A stretch of 14,897 bases of DNA, from positions 1 to 14,897 of the forward strand of contig CAXMST010000158.1 of NCBI GenBank assembly GCA_964196325.1. The letters run 5' to 3'. Numbering within the stretch: position 1 is the stretch's first letter; every line of letters begins with the position of its first letter. The stretch is from CAXMST01 sp964196325. Lineage in GTDB: Bacteria > Actinomycetota > Thermoleophilia > Solirubrobacterales > 70-9. Positions 1-6,824 of this stretch are shown piece after piece. The position numbers were made by a program, and so were the translations under genes. The notes beneath the pieces were generated by a model, which had not been told where the DNA came from, ran no database searches, and saw only the letters and a list, made by a program, of their open reading frames with translations.

Positions 1-354
1 AGCGGCGAGCTCGAGTCTGTGGACCGGGTGATCTTTGCCGGCGGCATCCCCGAGGAGCTCGAGCCGGAGCAGCAGGAGGACAGCGAGGCGCTCGTGAACG
101 GAATGCTGGAAGGGGCCGCGGGTAGCGCCTCGGCGGCGGTCGCCGTGGAGCGAACGGGGACAGACCCGAGCACCCTGGCCCCGTTCAGCGAGGCGGGGAT
201 CGCGACCGTCGACCATCTCGACCTGGTTGCGGGCCAGGGCTCGCTCGTCTTCTCCCTGCTCGGCGCGGGCGGCGACTACGGGGTCAAGGAGGGCGCTGAC
301 AGCTTCCTCCCGGAGCTGATCACGCCGACCTCCGGGGAGCTGATCGGCCCGTGA
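1..354 (+). CDS. mctB: MctB-like copper transporter family protein, C-terminal part (5' end outside window)
   Basis: The reading frame is open from base 1 (Ser-Gly-Glu-Leu-Glu) to TGA at 352-354, so only the last 117 residues are present. The visible part has the pattern of the C-terminal domain of MctB/Rv1698-type proteins: an alternating alpha/beta region ending in 'VDHLDLVAGQGSLVFSL', a glycine stretch 'GAGGDYGVK' and a final 'LPE' segment. In mycobacteria MctB is a membrane-associated protein linked to copper efflux and lies between steA and pyrG. The same order, with one extra gene, is seen here. Whether it moves copper in an organism without a mycomembrane is not known. The stop overlaps the next start by four bases (GTGA), so translation is probably coupled. 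Family assignment rests on recalled similarity and synteny, since the N-terminal transmembrane segment is outside the window. Confidence 0.7.
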   Translation, partial: SGELESVDRVIFAGGIPEELEPEQQEDSEALVNGMLEGAAGSASAAVAVERTGTDPSTLAPFSEAGIATVDHLDLVAGQGSLVFSLLGAGGDYGVKEGADSFLPELITPTSGELIGP

Positions 355-1190
355 CCCTGATCGGCCTGGGCCTCTCCCTGGCGCTGGCGTTGGTACTACT
401 GCCGCGCTGGGCCGAGGACATGGTCGGCACCGGGCTCACCCATGAGAACTGGCGCGGACGGACGCTGGCCTTTCCGCTCGGGGCGCTGCTCGTCTCGGTG
501 GCGCTACTCGCCTTGGCGCCGCTGGCGGTCCTCGACGACCGGGCGGATCTCGACCTGCTCGAGCCGGAGCTGCGCCGTTGGTTCGGCTACGTGCTCGGGA
601 TCGCGCTGCTCGGCCTGCTCGACGACATGCTCGGCCGGGGGCATGATCGCGATGCCCCTCGGGGTTGGCGTGGCCACGCCGGAGCGGTACTGTCCGGCCG
701 TTTCTCGACCGGGGCGATCAAGGCGGTGGGCGCCTTCGCGCTCGCGGCCTATGCGGTCTCCGGTCGTGGGCGCGAGTCGCTGGACTACATCGCGGATCTG
801 GCGCTGCTGCTGTTGGCGACGAACCTGTTCAACCTGCTCGACCTGCGTCCGGGACGGGTCGAGAAGGCCTTTGCGCTGCTGCTCGCCGGGCTCTGCCTAG
901 GCGCCTGGAGCGGCTACCCGCTGCAGCTGCTCGGCATCTTCATCGGACCGGTTCTGATCGGCGCGGCCCTGACCCTGCGGGAGCGGGCGATGCTCGGCGA
1001 CGCCGGGGCGAACCTGGTTGGCGCCCTGGCCGGCGTCTCGCTGCTCGTCACCCTCGGTGACGAGGCCCGCCTGATCGCGCTGGCGTTGATCGCCCTGCTG
1101 ACGGTATATGGCGAGTTCCGCTCGATCTCCGCGACGATCGAGAGGAACGGGGTCCTGCGCGCCCTCGATCGACTCGGGCGACCCGTCTGA
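351..1190 (+). CDS. MraY/WecA-superfamily membrane phosphoglycosyl transferase-like protein
   Basis: This is a 279-residue polytopic membrane protein with about eight hydrophobic segments. Motifs of the polyprenyl-phosphate sugar-1-phosphate transferase superfamily are visible. A 'GLLDD' pair (D91, D92) matches the Mg-binding Asp-Asp site. 'NLFNLLDLRPGR' (158-169) matches the 'NxxNxxDGxDG' motif. 'MLGDAGAN' (214-221) matches the third cytoplasmic Asp motif. The His-rich 'HHH' loop of true MraY is absent; the C-terminus instead reads 'EFRSISATIERN'. Typical MraY is longer (about 320-360 residues). A lipid-linked sugar transferase role at the inner membrane is therefore likely, but the substrate is unknown. 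The GTG at 351 overlaps the mctB stop, and GGGGAG at 334-339 can serve as ribosome binding site. Position between mctB and pyrG suggests a shared envelope-related operon. Confidence 0.72.
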   Translation: MTLIGLGLSLALALVLLPRWAEDMVGTGLTHENWRGRTLAFPLGALLVSVALLALAPLAVLDDRADLDLLEPELRRWFGYVLGIALLGLLDDMLGRGHDRDAPRGWRGHAGAVLSGRFSTGAIKAVGAFALAAYAVSGRGRESLDYIADLALLLLATNLFNLLDLRPGRVEKAFALLLAGLCLGAWSGYPLQLLGIFIGPVLIGAALTLRERAMLGDAGANLVGALAGVSLLVTLGDEARLIALALIALLTVYGEFRSISATIERNGVLRALDRLGRPV

Positions 1191-1263
1191 AAAGGAGCCC
1201 GCAAATCGCGGCCTTGCGAAGTGCGCCCCGGCGGATTGGGGCCGCTTCCGCCAGCCCGCGCTC

Positions 1264-1269
1264 TACACT
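1264..1269 (+). promoter_or_regulatory. Putative -10 element (TACACT) of pyrG
   Basis: TACACT fits the actinobacterial TAnnnT -10 pattern and ends 12 bases before the pyrG ATG at 1282. A transcript starting about seven bases after it would carry only a few untranslated bases. No clear Shine-Dalgarno precedes the ATG and no good -35 hexamer is visible. It lies in the 91-base gap after the transferase gene (1191-1281), in which I see nothing else. Confidence 0.4.
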
Positions 1270-1281
1270 CGGCGACGGCCG

Positions 1282-2991
1282 ATGAGCACCCGAACCCCAG
1301 CCGGAGAGACCCGTTTCCTGTTCATCACGGGTGGCGTCGTCTCCTCCCTCGGCAAGGGCATCGCCTCCGCCTCGATCGGGCGGCTGCTGGTCAGCCGGGG
1401 CTTCCGGGTCCAGCTGCAGAAGTTCGATCCATATATCAACGTCGACCCCGGCACGATGAGCCCGTTCCAGCATGGCGAGGTCTTCGTCACCGAGGACGGA
1501 GCCGAGGCCGACCTCGACCTCGGCCACTACGAGCGCTACACCGGTGAGAACACCTCGCGGGCCTCGAACGTGACCGCCGGGGCGGTCTACAACAGCGTGA
1601 TCCGCAGGGAGCGCCGCGGTGACTACCTCGGTGGAACTGTGCAGGTGATCCCGCACATCACCGACGAGATCAAGCAGCGGATCCTGATCGTGGCCGAGGC
1701 GCAGAGCGTCGATTTCGTGATCACCGAGATCGGCGGCACCGTCGGGGACATCGAGTCGCTTCCGTTCCTCGAGGCGATCCGCCAGCTGTACACCGACCTC
1801 GGCCCCAAACGGGCGATGTTCATGCACCTGACGCTGGTTCCCTACGTGGGCCACGCGGGCGAGCTGAAGACCAAGCCGACCCAGCATTCGGTGAACGAGC
1901 TGCGACGCATCGGGATCCAGCCCCACGCTGTGCTTTGCCGTTCCGAGGGCGGGCTGGATCGGGAGATTCGCCGCAAGATCGCGCTCTTTGCCTCGCTCCC
2001 CGAGGAGGCGGTGATCAGCGCTCGCGACGTCGACAACACCTACAAGGTGCCGCTCGTATTCCGGGCCGAAGGCGTCGACGACCTGATCCTCGACCACTTC
2101 GGCCTCGAGGCGTCCGCCTCTGACCTGGCCGACTGGGAGGAACTCTGCCGTCGCGCCGACGCCGCGGAGCGCACCGTCAGGATCGCTCTGGTCGGCAAGT
2201 ACGTCGCGCTCAAGGATGCCTACAAGTCGGTGATCGAGGCGCTGACCCATGGCGGCTACCACCACGGCGTCAACGTCGAGGTCGATATGGTCAGCTCCGA
2301 GGAGCTGGACGCGGAAGCTTTGCAGGGTGTCGACGGAATCCTGATTCCGGGCGGCTTCGGCGAGCGCGGTATCGAGGGCAAGGTCGCGGCCTGCCGGGTC
2401 GCTCGCGAGGCCGGCGTTCCGTACTTGGGGATCTGCTTGGGGATGCAGATAGCCGTGGTCGACTACGCCCGGCATGTCAGCGACATGGACGGTGCCAACT
2501 CGGCGGAGTTCGACCCCGAGACCCCCTACCCGGTGATCGATCTGCTGCCCGAGCAGAAGGAGGTCTCCGACCTGGGCGGGACGATGCGGCTGGGCGCCGA
2601 CCCGGTGAAGCTGCATGAGCGCGGGAAGGCGCGCGAGATCTACGGGGGTGAGGGCGTGATCTACAAGCGCCACAGACATCGCTACGAGGTCAACAACATG
2701 CTGCGCCGGCGGCTCGAGGACGACGGGCTCGTGATCAGCGGCACCTCGCCGGACGAGCGCCTGGTCGAGATCATCGAGTTGCCGGACCACCCATTCTTCG
2801 TGGCCTCCCAGTTCCACCCCGAGTTCAACTCGCGACCGACTGACCCCGAGCCGTTGTTCCGCGAGTTCGTCGGCGCCGCCGCAGAGCGTGCCGCGGAGCG
2901 TGGCGACCGAGAGCACGAAGAGAGCGGCGACGGCGCCGAGCGCGAGGCCGGGGCCGACGTTGAGGAGATCAGCGTTTCCCGACGCTCCTGA
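1282..2991 (+). CDS. pyrG: CTP synthase
   Basis: PyrG makes CTP from UTP, ATP and glutamine, the last step of cytoplasmic pyrimidine nucleotide synthesis. The 569-residue product has the N-terminal synthetase domain with 'GGVVSSLGKG' (17-26), 'KFDPYINVDPGTM' (47-59) and 'FQHGEVFVTEDGAE' (62-75). The C-terminal class I glutamine amidotransferase domain has 'IPGGFGERG' (355-363), nucleophile C385 in 'GICLGMQ', and H512 and E514 in 'QFHPEF'. All catalytic landmarks are intact. The ATG at 1282 is chosen because homology begins at 'RFLFITGG' about ten residues later; the frame is open further upstream but that part overlaps the preceding gene. Residues 535-569 form a charged, probably disordered tail that the next gene may overlap. 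Identification is firm; the tail is lineage-specific. Confidence 0.97.
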   Translation: MSTRTPAGETRFLFITGGVVSSLGKGIASASIGRLLVSRGFRVQLQKFDPYINVDPGTMSPFQHGEVFVTEDGAEADLDLGHYERYTGENTSRASNVTAGAVYNSVIRRERRGDYLGGTVQVIPHITDEIKQRILIVAEAQSVDFVITEIGGTVGDIESLPFLEAIRQLYTDLGPKRAMFMHLTLVPYVGHAGELKTKPTQHSVNELRRIGIQPHAVLCRSEGGLDREIRRKIALFASLPEEAVISARDVDNTYKVPLVFRAEGVDDLILDHFGLEASASDLADWEELCRRADAAERTVRIALVGKYVALKDAYKSVIEALTHGGYHHGVNVEVDMVSSEELDAEALQGVDGILIPGGFGERGIEGKVAACRVAREAGVPYLGICLGMQIAVVDYARHVSDMDGANSAEFDPETPYPVIDLLPEQKEVSDLGGTMRLGADPVKLHERGKAREIYGGEGVIYKRHRHRYEVNNMLRRRLEDDGLVISGTSPDERLVEIIELPDHPFFVASQFHPEFNSRPTDPEPLFREFVGAAAERAAERGDREHEESGDGAEREAGADVEEISVSRRS

Positions 2992-3496
2992 GGGCGCACC
3001 CGCGATCGCTGACTGGACGGAGATCGAGGCCGGTGAGCCAGCGTTGGCCGCGCAGACTATGGCTTGCTTTGACGCGCATGTTCACAAGACGCTTGCGACG
3101 CTGCGCCGCGACGGCTCGCCCCGGATCAGCGGGATCGAGTTGATCTTCGCCGACGGTGACGTCTGGTTCGGGAGTATGCCGGGGGCGCTGAAGGCCCGCG
3201 ATCTCCAGCGTGACTCGCGCTACGCGGTCCATAGCGGCTCCAAGGACCCGCCCGCCTGGAGCGGCGACGCGAAGCTCGCGGGCGCAGCCGAGGAGGTCTT
3301 CGACCAGGCTGTCTTGGAGAAGGTGATGGCCGAGGCCTCGGCCGAGGCCCAGCAGTCGGAGCCCAAGATCGACGAGATGCACCTCTTCCGGCTCGGTGTC
3401 GGCGAGTTGGTCTGGACCGGGCTGAACGAGGCCGGAGACAAGCTCGTGATCGATTCCTGGCACCGGGGTCGCGGGCGCCGCACGATCGAGCGCTGA
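2960..3496 (+). CDS. Pyridoxamine 5'-phosphate oxidase-like split-barrel flavoprotein
   Basis: This is a small FMN- or F420-binding split-barrel protein of the PPOX-like superfamily. The recognisable core starts at 'DWTEIEAGEPALAAQ', continues through 'HKTLATLRRDGSPRISGIEL' (first barrel strands) and 'WFGSMPGALKARDLQRDSRYAVHS' (typical phosphate/flavin-contact segment), and ends in a short C-terminal strand pair. Substrate and reaction cannot be deduced. The start is uncertain. The only in-frame ATG (3059) would delete conserved N-terminal residues; TTG 2960 (used here, 178 residues), GTG 2900 and GTG 2888 all lie inside the end of pyrG. The end of the gene sits in a short inverted repeat (3490-3504, GCGCT/AGCGC) spanning the TGA. 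The overlap with pyrG suggests cotranscription. Confidence 0.75.
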   Translation: MRRSAFPDAPEGAPAIADWTEIEAGEPALAAQTMACFDAHVHKTLATLRRDGSPRISGIELIFADGDVWFGSMPGALKARDLQRDSRYAVHSGSKDPPAWSGDAKLAGAAEEVFDQAVLEKVMAEASAEAQQSEPKIDEMHLFRLGVGELVWTGLNEAGDKLVIDSWHRGRGRRTIER

Positions 3497-3526
3497 GCCA
3501 GCGCCGGGCTTCGCGGATCATTCATC

Positions 3527-3532
3527 TAGATT
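3527..3532 (+). promoter_or_regulatory. -10 element (TAGATT) for a leaderless transcript of the M20 peptidase gene
   Basis: TAGATT matches TAnnnT and is followed by seven bases (CCCTCCC) and then the GTG at 3540. This is the spacing expected if transcription starts at the G of the start codon. There is no Shine-Dalgarno sequence in front of the GTG, which supports leaderless initiation. No convincing -35 is seen. Confidence 0.55.
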
Positions 3533-3539
3533 CCCTCCC

Positions 3540-4652
3540 GTGAACGAGAGGATGTACGAGCGGTTCATTCGCCTCTGTGAGATTCCGAGCATCACCGGGG
3601 ACGAGCGGGCCGTGACCGATGAGGTCAGCTCGGAGCTGCAGCAGCTCGGCCTCGATCCACGCGAGGACGATGCTGCCGAGCCCGCCCGGGCGGGTGCGGG
3701 GAACGTGCTCGCCCGGATCCCGGGCCGGGGCGAGGGCTGGGTCCTGTTCTGCGCCCACCTCGACACGGTTCCCCACTCCACCCCGATCGAGGTCGTCGAC
3801 GACGAGGGCACCTTCCGCAGCGCCGGCGCGACGATCCTTGGTGCCGACAACAAGGCCGCCGTGACCGTGCTGATGGAGATGGCCGCCCGCTATTGCGAAG
3901 GTGATGCGCTGGCGGTCGGGGTCGAGCTGCTGTTCACGGCCGCCGAGGAGCAGGGCCTGCGGGGCGCTCATGCCTTCGACGTCAGCGAGCTGCGCTCCAG
4001 CTTCGGCTTTGTCCTCGATCAGGCGACGCCGATCGGCGAGCTGATCGTCGCGGCCCCGACCTACAAGAAGTTGGTCGCCGACTTCACCGGGGTCGAGGCG
4101 CACGCGGGCCTCGAGCCCGAGGCCGGGCACAACGCGATCGAGGCCGCCGCCGCCGCCGTGGCGGCGATGAAGCTGGGTCGGCTCGACCTTGAGACCACGG
4201 CGAACGTGGGGGTGATCGAGGGCGGCACCGCCCCGAACGTCGTCGCCGGATCCTGCCGGCTGACGGCCGAGGCTCGGGGCGTCGAGCCGGGCCGGGCCGA
4301 GCAGGTGGCGATCGAGATGATCGAGGCCTGTCAGTGGGCGGCCGGCGAGCACCACTGCGACGTCGACGTCGATGTCTCGGAGCTGTTCCGCGGCTACCGG
4401 GTCGAGCCGGACGAGCCCGCCGTCGCGGTCGCGCGGGCCGCGCTGCAGCGCAACGGGATCGAGCCGGTCGAGGTGATCACCGGTGGCGGAAGCGACGCCA
4501 ACGCCTTCCGCCTGCACGGCTTCGAGGCGCTGCTGCTGGCGAACGGGACCGAGGCCAACCACACCGCCGACGAGAGCGTCGCGAAGGCCGAGCTGGATCG
4601 GATGCTGGCAGTCTGCTTGGACGCTGTGGAGGAGGCGGCCGGCCGGTGCTGA
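3540..4652 (+). CDS. M20 family zinc metallopeptidase (peptidase T-like)
   Basis: This 370-residue cytoplasmic peptidase resembles the PepT-like branch of family M20, which are di-zinc aminopeptidases or dipeptidases acting on short peptides. The metal ligands and catalytic residues are visible in order: H73 and D75 in 'AHLDTV', bridging D103 in 'GADNKA', catalytic E136 with E137 in 'FTAAEEQGL', D160 in 'FVLDQ', and H341 in 'TEANHTADE'. The dimerisation (lid) domain lies between about residues 175 and 290. Length is normal for the family and no signal peptide is present. The GTG start is supported by the upstream -10 arrangement and by homology starting within the first ten residues. The next gene begins inside its last codons, so the two are probably translated together. 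The actual substrate is unknown. Confidence 0.88.
   Translation: MNERMYERFIRLCEIPSITGDERAVTDEVSSELQQLGLDPREDDAAEPARAGAGNVLARIPGRGEGWVLFCAHLDTVPHSTPIEVVDDEGTFRSAGATILGADNKAAVTVLMEMAARYCEGDALAVGVELLFTAAEEQGLRGAHAFDVSELRSSFGFVLDQATPIGELIVAAPTYKKLVADFTGVEAHAGLEPEAGHNAIEAAAAAVAAMKLGRLDLETTANVGVIEGGTAPNVVAGSCRLTAEARGVEPGRAEQVAIEMIEACQWAAGEHHCDVDVDVSELFRGYRVEPDEPAVAVARAALQRNGIEPVEVITGGGSDANAFRLHGFEALLLANGTEANHTADESVAKAELDRMLAVCLDAVEEAAGRC
4628..4635 (+). promoter_or_regulatory. Ribosome binding site deciding the DUF3866 start
   Basis: GGAGGAGG lies ten bases before the GTG at 4646, inside the end of the M20 peptidase gene. It selects the GTG over the much longer upstream open frame. Confidence 0.6.
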
Positions 4653-5728
4653 AGCTGCGGCGCGGGCGCGTCGCCTCGACCGAGCCGCTGCAGGTCGAGA
4701 TCGCGGGTGAGCGTCGCCCCGCCTGGGCCGACCAGGGCCTGGTCGGCGTCTGCGAGCTTGGCGACGAGGTCGTCGTCAACACGGCCGCCCTCGATCTCGG
4801 GCTCGGCTCGGGCGGCTTCGACATCGTCCACGTCAACTTGACCCGGGGTTTGCAGGGCGGCGCTGGTCCCGAGGGGGCGCACGTGATGAAGCTGAACTAC
4901 ACATCGCTTCAGCATCCGGTCCAGCCCGTTGAGCCCGTTGAGCCCGTCGAACCGGATGGGCAGGCCGGAGCCGAGGCCGATCGCGCGCCGCTCGATCGGC
5001 ATCCGCCGGTGCTGGTCCTGCCCCTCCACGGGCACCTGGCGCCGGCCGCGTGGGCACTGTCCGAGCGCCGCCCCGCGGCGAAGGTCGGCTTCGTCCAGAG
5101 CTCCGGCGGGGCGCTTCCAGATGCCTTATCCGGCGATTTCGACCAACTCCGCGAGCGCGGTCTGTTGGACGAGGTGATCTCGGTCGCGCCCTGCTATGGC
5201 GGCGGGCTCGAGGCGATCAGCGTGCCGGGAGCGCTGCACGCGGCGGCCGAGGCACGTGGGTGGGACGTCGCGATCGTCGGTCCCGGTCCCGGCATCCTCG
5301 GCTCCGCGAGCCGCTACGGCCACGGGGGTATGGCCGCTCTGGAGAGCGCCCACTCGGCCCTGGCGCTGGGGCTGCCCACGATGCTCTCGCCGCGCTTGTC
5401 GAGCTCCGACCCACGCCCGCGGCATCGAGGCCTCAGCCACCACACGCGCTCGGTGCTCGGCCTGCTGCTGTCGGGGGTTGGCGTTGCCGTCCCCTCGGAA
5501 CTGGAGGAGCTGTGGCCCGAGGATCGCGAGCCCGGAGCGCTCCGGGCCGCTTGCGGCGAGCGCCATCGGGAGCTGGTCGAGAGCGCCGACCTCGAGGCCT
5601 ACGCCGCCAGCGGACTACCGCGGCGGACGATGGGCCGTGACCTCGAGCGGGACCGGCTCTTCTTCGCCGCGCCCCTGGCTGCGGGTGCCGCGCTGGGACG
5701 TCTCCCGACCCAGCCCGAGCACGCCTGA
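4646..5728 (+). CDS. DUF3866 family protein
   Basis: This 360-residue protein matches the conserved, functionally uncharacterised DUF3866 family, which I know mainly from Actinomycetota. Recognisable segments are 'GDEVVVNT' (39-46), 'GFDIVHVNLTRGL' (57-69), 'MKLNYTSLQ' (81-89), 'PLHGHLAP' (126-133), 'APCYGGGLEA' (181-190), 'VGPGPGILGS' (211-220), 'YGHGGM' (224-229) and 'SPRLSSSDPRPRHRGLSHHT' (248-267). The glycine-rich loops and several conserved His residues look like a ligand- or metal-binding enzyme site, but no reaction can be assigned. There is no signal peptide. Residues 92-103 are a Val-Gln/Glu-Pro repeat between two conserved blocks, probably a flexible linker. The GTG start overlaps the stop of the M20 peptidase by seven bases, implying coupled expression and perhaps a joint role. 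Confidence 0.85.
   Translation: MLKLRRGRVASTEPLQVEIAGERRPAWADQGLVGVCELGDEVVVNTAALDLGLGSGGFDIVHVNLTRGLQGGAGPEGAHVMKLNYTSLQHPVQPVEPVEPVEPDGQAGAEADRAPLDRHPPVLVLPLHGHLAPAAWALSERRPAAKVGFVQSSGGALPDALSGDFDQLRERGLLDEVISVAPCYGGGLEAISVPGALHAAAEARGWDVAIVGPGPGILGSASRYGHGGMAALESAHSALALGLPTMLSPRLSSSDPRPRHRGLSHHTRSVLGLLLSGVGVAVPSELEELWPEDREPGALRAACGERHRELVESADLEAYAASGLPRRTMGRDLERDRLFFAAPLAAGAALGRLPTQPEHA
4919..4954 (+). repeat. Four 9-bp tandem units coding VQP-VEP-VEP-VEP in the DUF3866 gene
   Basis: The units are GTCCAGCCC, GTTGAGCCC, GTTGAGCCC and GTCGAACCG. They are in frame and encode a proline-rich linker (residues 92-103). The middle two are identical; the outer two have drifted. Confidence 0.8.
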
Positions 5729-5780
5729 GCCACGCACGGGCCATTGCACGGGGAGGGGCCAGCGGCCCGGCCCGGAATCG

Positions 5781-6782
5781 ATGATCGTGGCCGCCGAGCA
5801 GTCGATCCAACCCGCCGAGGTCGGCGCCCAGTTCGAATCGCTGCTGCTGGACTTCCTCGCCTACCTCGAGTTCGAACGCGGCCTTGCCCGCAACACGCTG
5901 ACTGCCTACCGCACCGACCTACTCCAGTTCGGGAGCTTTCTCGGCGCGCGTGAGCTCGACGCCACCGAGGTCGAGCCCGCTGACCTCGCGGACTTTCTCG
6001 CCGACCTCGCGAGGGGGGCAGAGCGGCCGCCGGCGTCCGCGGCGACCTTGAATCGCAAGACCGCTTGCCTGCGCTCCTTCTACCGCCACCTGAGGCGCGC
6101 GGAGCTGCTCGAAGGCGATCCCACCGCAAACCTGCGGCCGCCGCCGAAGGACAAGACGCTGCCGCGGGTGCTCGGCTACTCGGAGGTCAAGCTGCTGCTC
6201 GAGAGCGTCGCCGGAGCCGAGCCGCCGGAGCTGCGCGATCGCGCGATCCTCGAGGTCATGTATGGCTGCGGGCTGCGGGCCTCCGAGACGGTCGGCCTGG
6301 AGGTCGGCTCGGTCAACTCCGAGCGCGGCTTCCTGCGCGCCTACGGGAAGGGCTCCAAGGAGCGGCTCGTGCCGGTCGGCCGCGAGGCCGTGGCGGCGCT
6401 GAAGCGTTACCTGCGCGACGGCAGGCCGGCTCTGGTCAACGGGCGCGGGGTCGACACGCGCGGCCTATTCCTGAACCAACGCGGGGGCACCCTGACGCGC
6501 CAGGGGCTCTACAAGATCATCCGCGGTCGGGCCAACCATGTCGGCCTCGGCGAGAAGATGAGCCCGCACACCTTGCGGCACAGCTTCGCCACCCACCTGC
6601 TCTCGGGCGGGTGCGATCTGCGCTCGGTCCAGGAGATGCTCGGCCACGCCGATGTCGCCACCACCCAGATCTACACGCACCTCTCGGTCGACGGGATCAA
6701 GGAGGTCTACTTCGAGAGCCACCCCAGGGCGCGCAGCGCTCGTCGGGCGGACGAGGCGGCACGGGCGGGCGCTTCGGGCTGA
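5781..6782 (+). CDS. xerD: Tyrosine recombinase XerD (dif-site recombinase)
   Basis: This 333-residue tyrosine recombinase probably resolves chromosome dimers at dif together with a XerC partner. The N-terminal SAM-like core-binding domain runs over about residues 16-115 ('FLAYLEFERGLARNTLTAYR'). The catalytic domain carries the full set of residues: R166 in 'CGLRASE', K190 in 'GKGSKERLVP', H263 and R266 in 'SPHTLRHSFATHLL', H289 in 'MLGHADV' and nucleophile Y298 in 'TTQIYTHLS'. Their spacing matches E. coli XerD with a constant offset of 18-19. ATG 5781 is the only start close to the homology; a GGGGAGGGG run at 5750-5758 is too far to be a good ribosome site. The location near pyrG is the one known in other actinobacteria and argues for the housekeeping XerD rather than a phage integrase. 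The protein is somewhat longer than usual (about 300) owing to its ends. Confidence 0.93.
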   Translation: MIVAAEQSIQPAEVGAQFESLLLDFLAYLEFERGLARNTLTAYRTDLLQFGSFLGARELDATEVEPADLADFLADLARGAERPPASAATLNRKTACLRSFYRHLRRAELLEGDPTANLRPPPKDKTLPRVLGYSEVKLLLESVAGAEPPELRDRAILEVMYGCGLRASETVGLEVGSVNSERGFLRAYGKGSKERLVPVGREAVAALKRYLRDGRPALVNGRGVDTRGLFLNQRGGTLTRQGLYKIIRGRANHVGLGEKMSPHTLRHSFATHLLSGGCDLRSVQEMLGHADVATTQIYTHLSVDGIKEVYFESHPRARSARRADEAARAGASG

Positions 6783-6811
6783 GCCGGCGCTCCTGGAGGC
6801 GGCCGCTGCTG

Positions 6812-6817
6812 TAGAAG
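6812..6817 (+). promoter_or_regulatory. Possible -10 (TAGAAG) or purine-rich ribosome site before mutM
   Basis: TAGAAG ends exactly seven bases before the mutM GTG at 6825, the spacing seen at the leaderless M20 gene. It lacks the final T, and the same stretch (AGAAGGGGG) can also act as a Shine-Dalgarno sequence. The two readings cannot be separated by eye. Confidence 0.3.
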
Positions 6818-6824
6818 GGGGTTC

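Noticed and set aside
1048..2916. Very long minus-strand open frame opposite pyrG
   Set aside because: It is antisense to a certain CTP synthase gene, has low-complexity Asp/Val/Gly/Leu-rich composition without domain motifs, and is explained by the GC-rich third-position pattern.
3522..4562. Minus-strand open frame opposite the M20 peptidase
   Set aside because: The plus strand has all peptidase active-site residues; the minus frame has none of any family.
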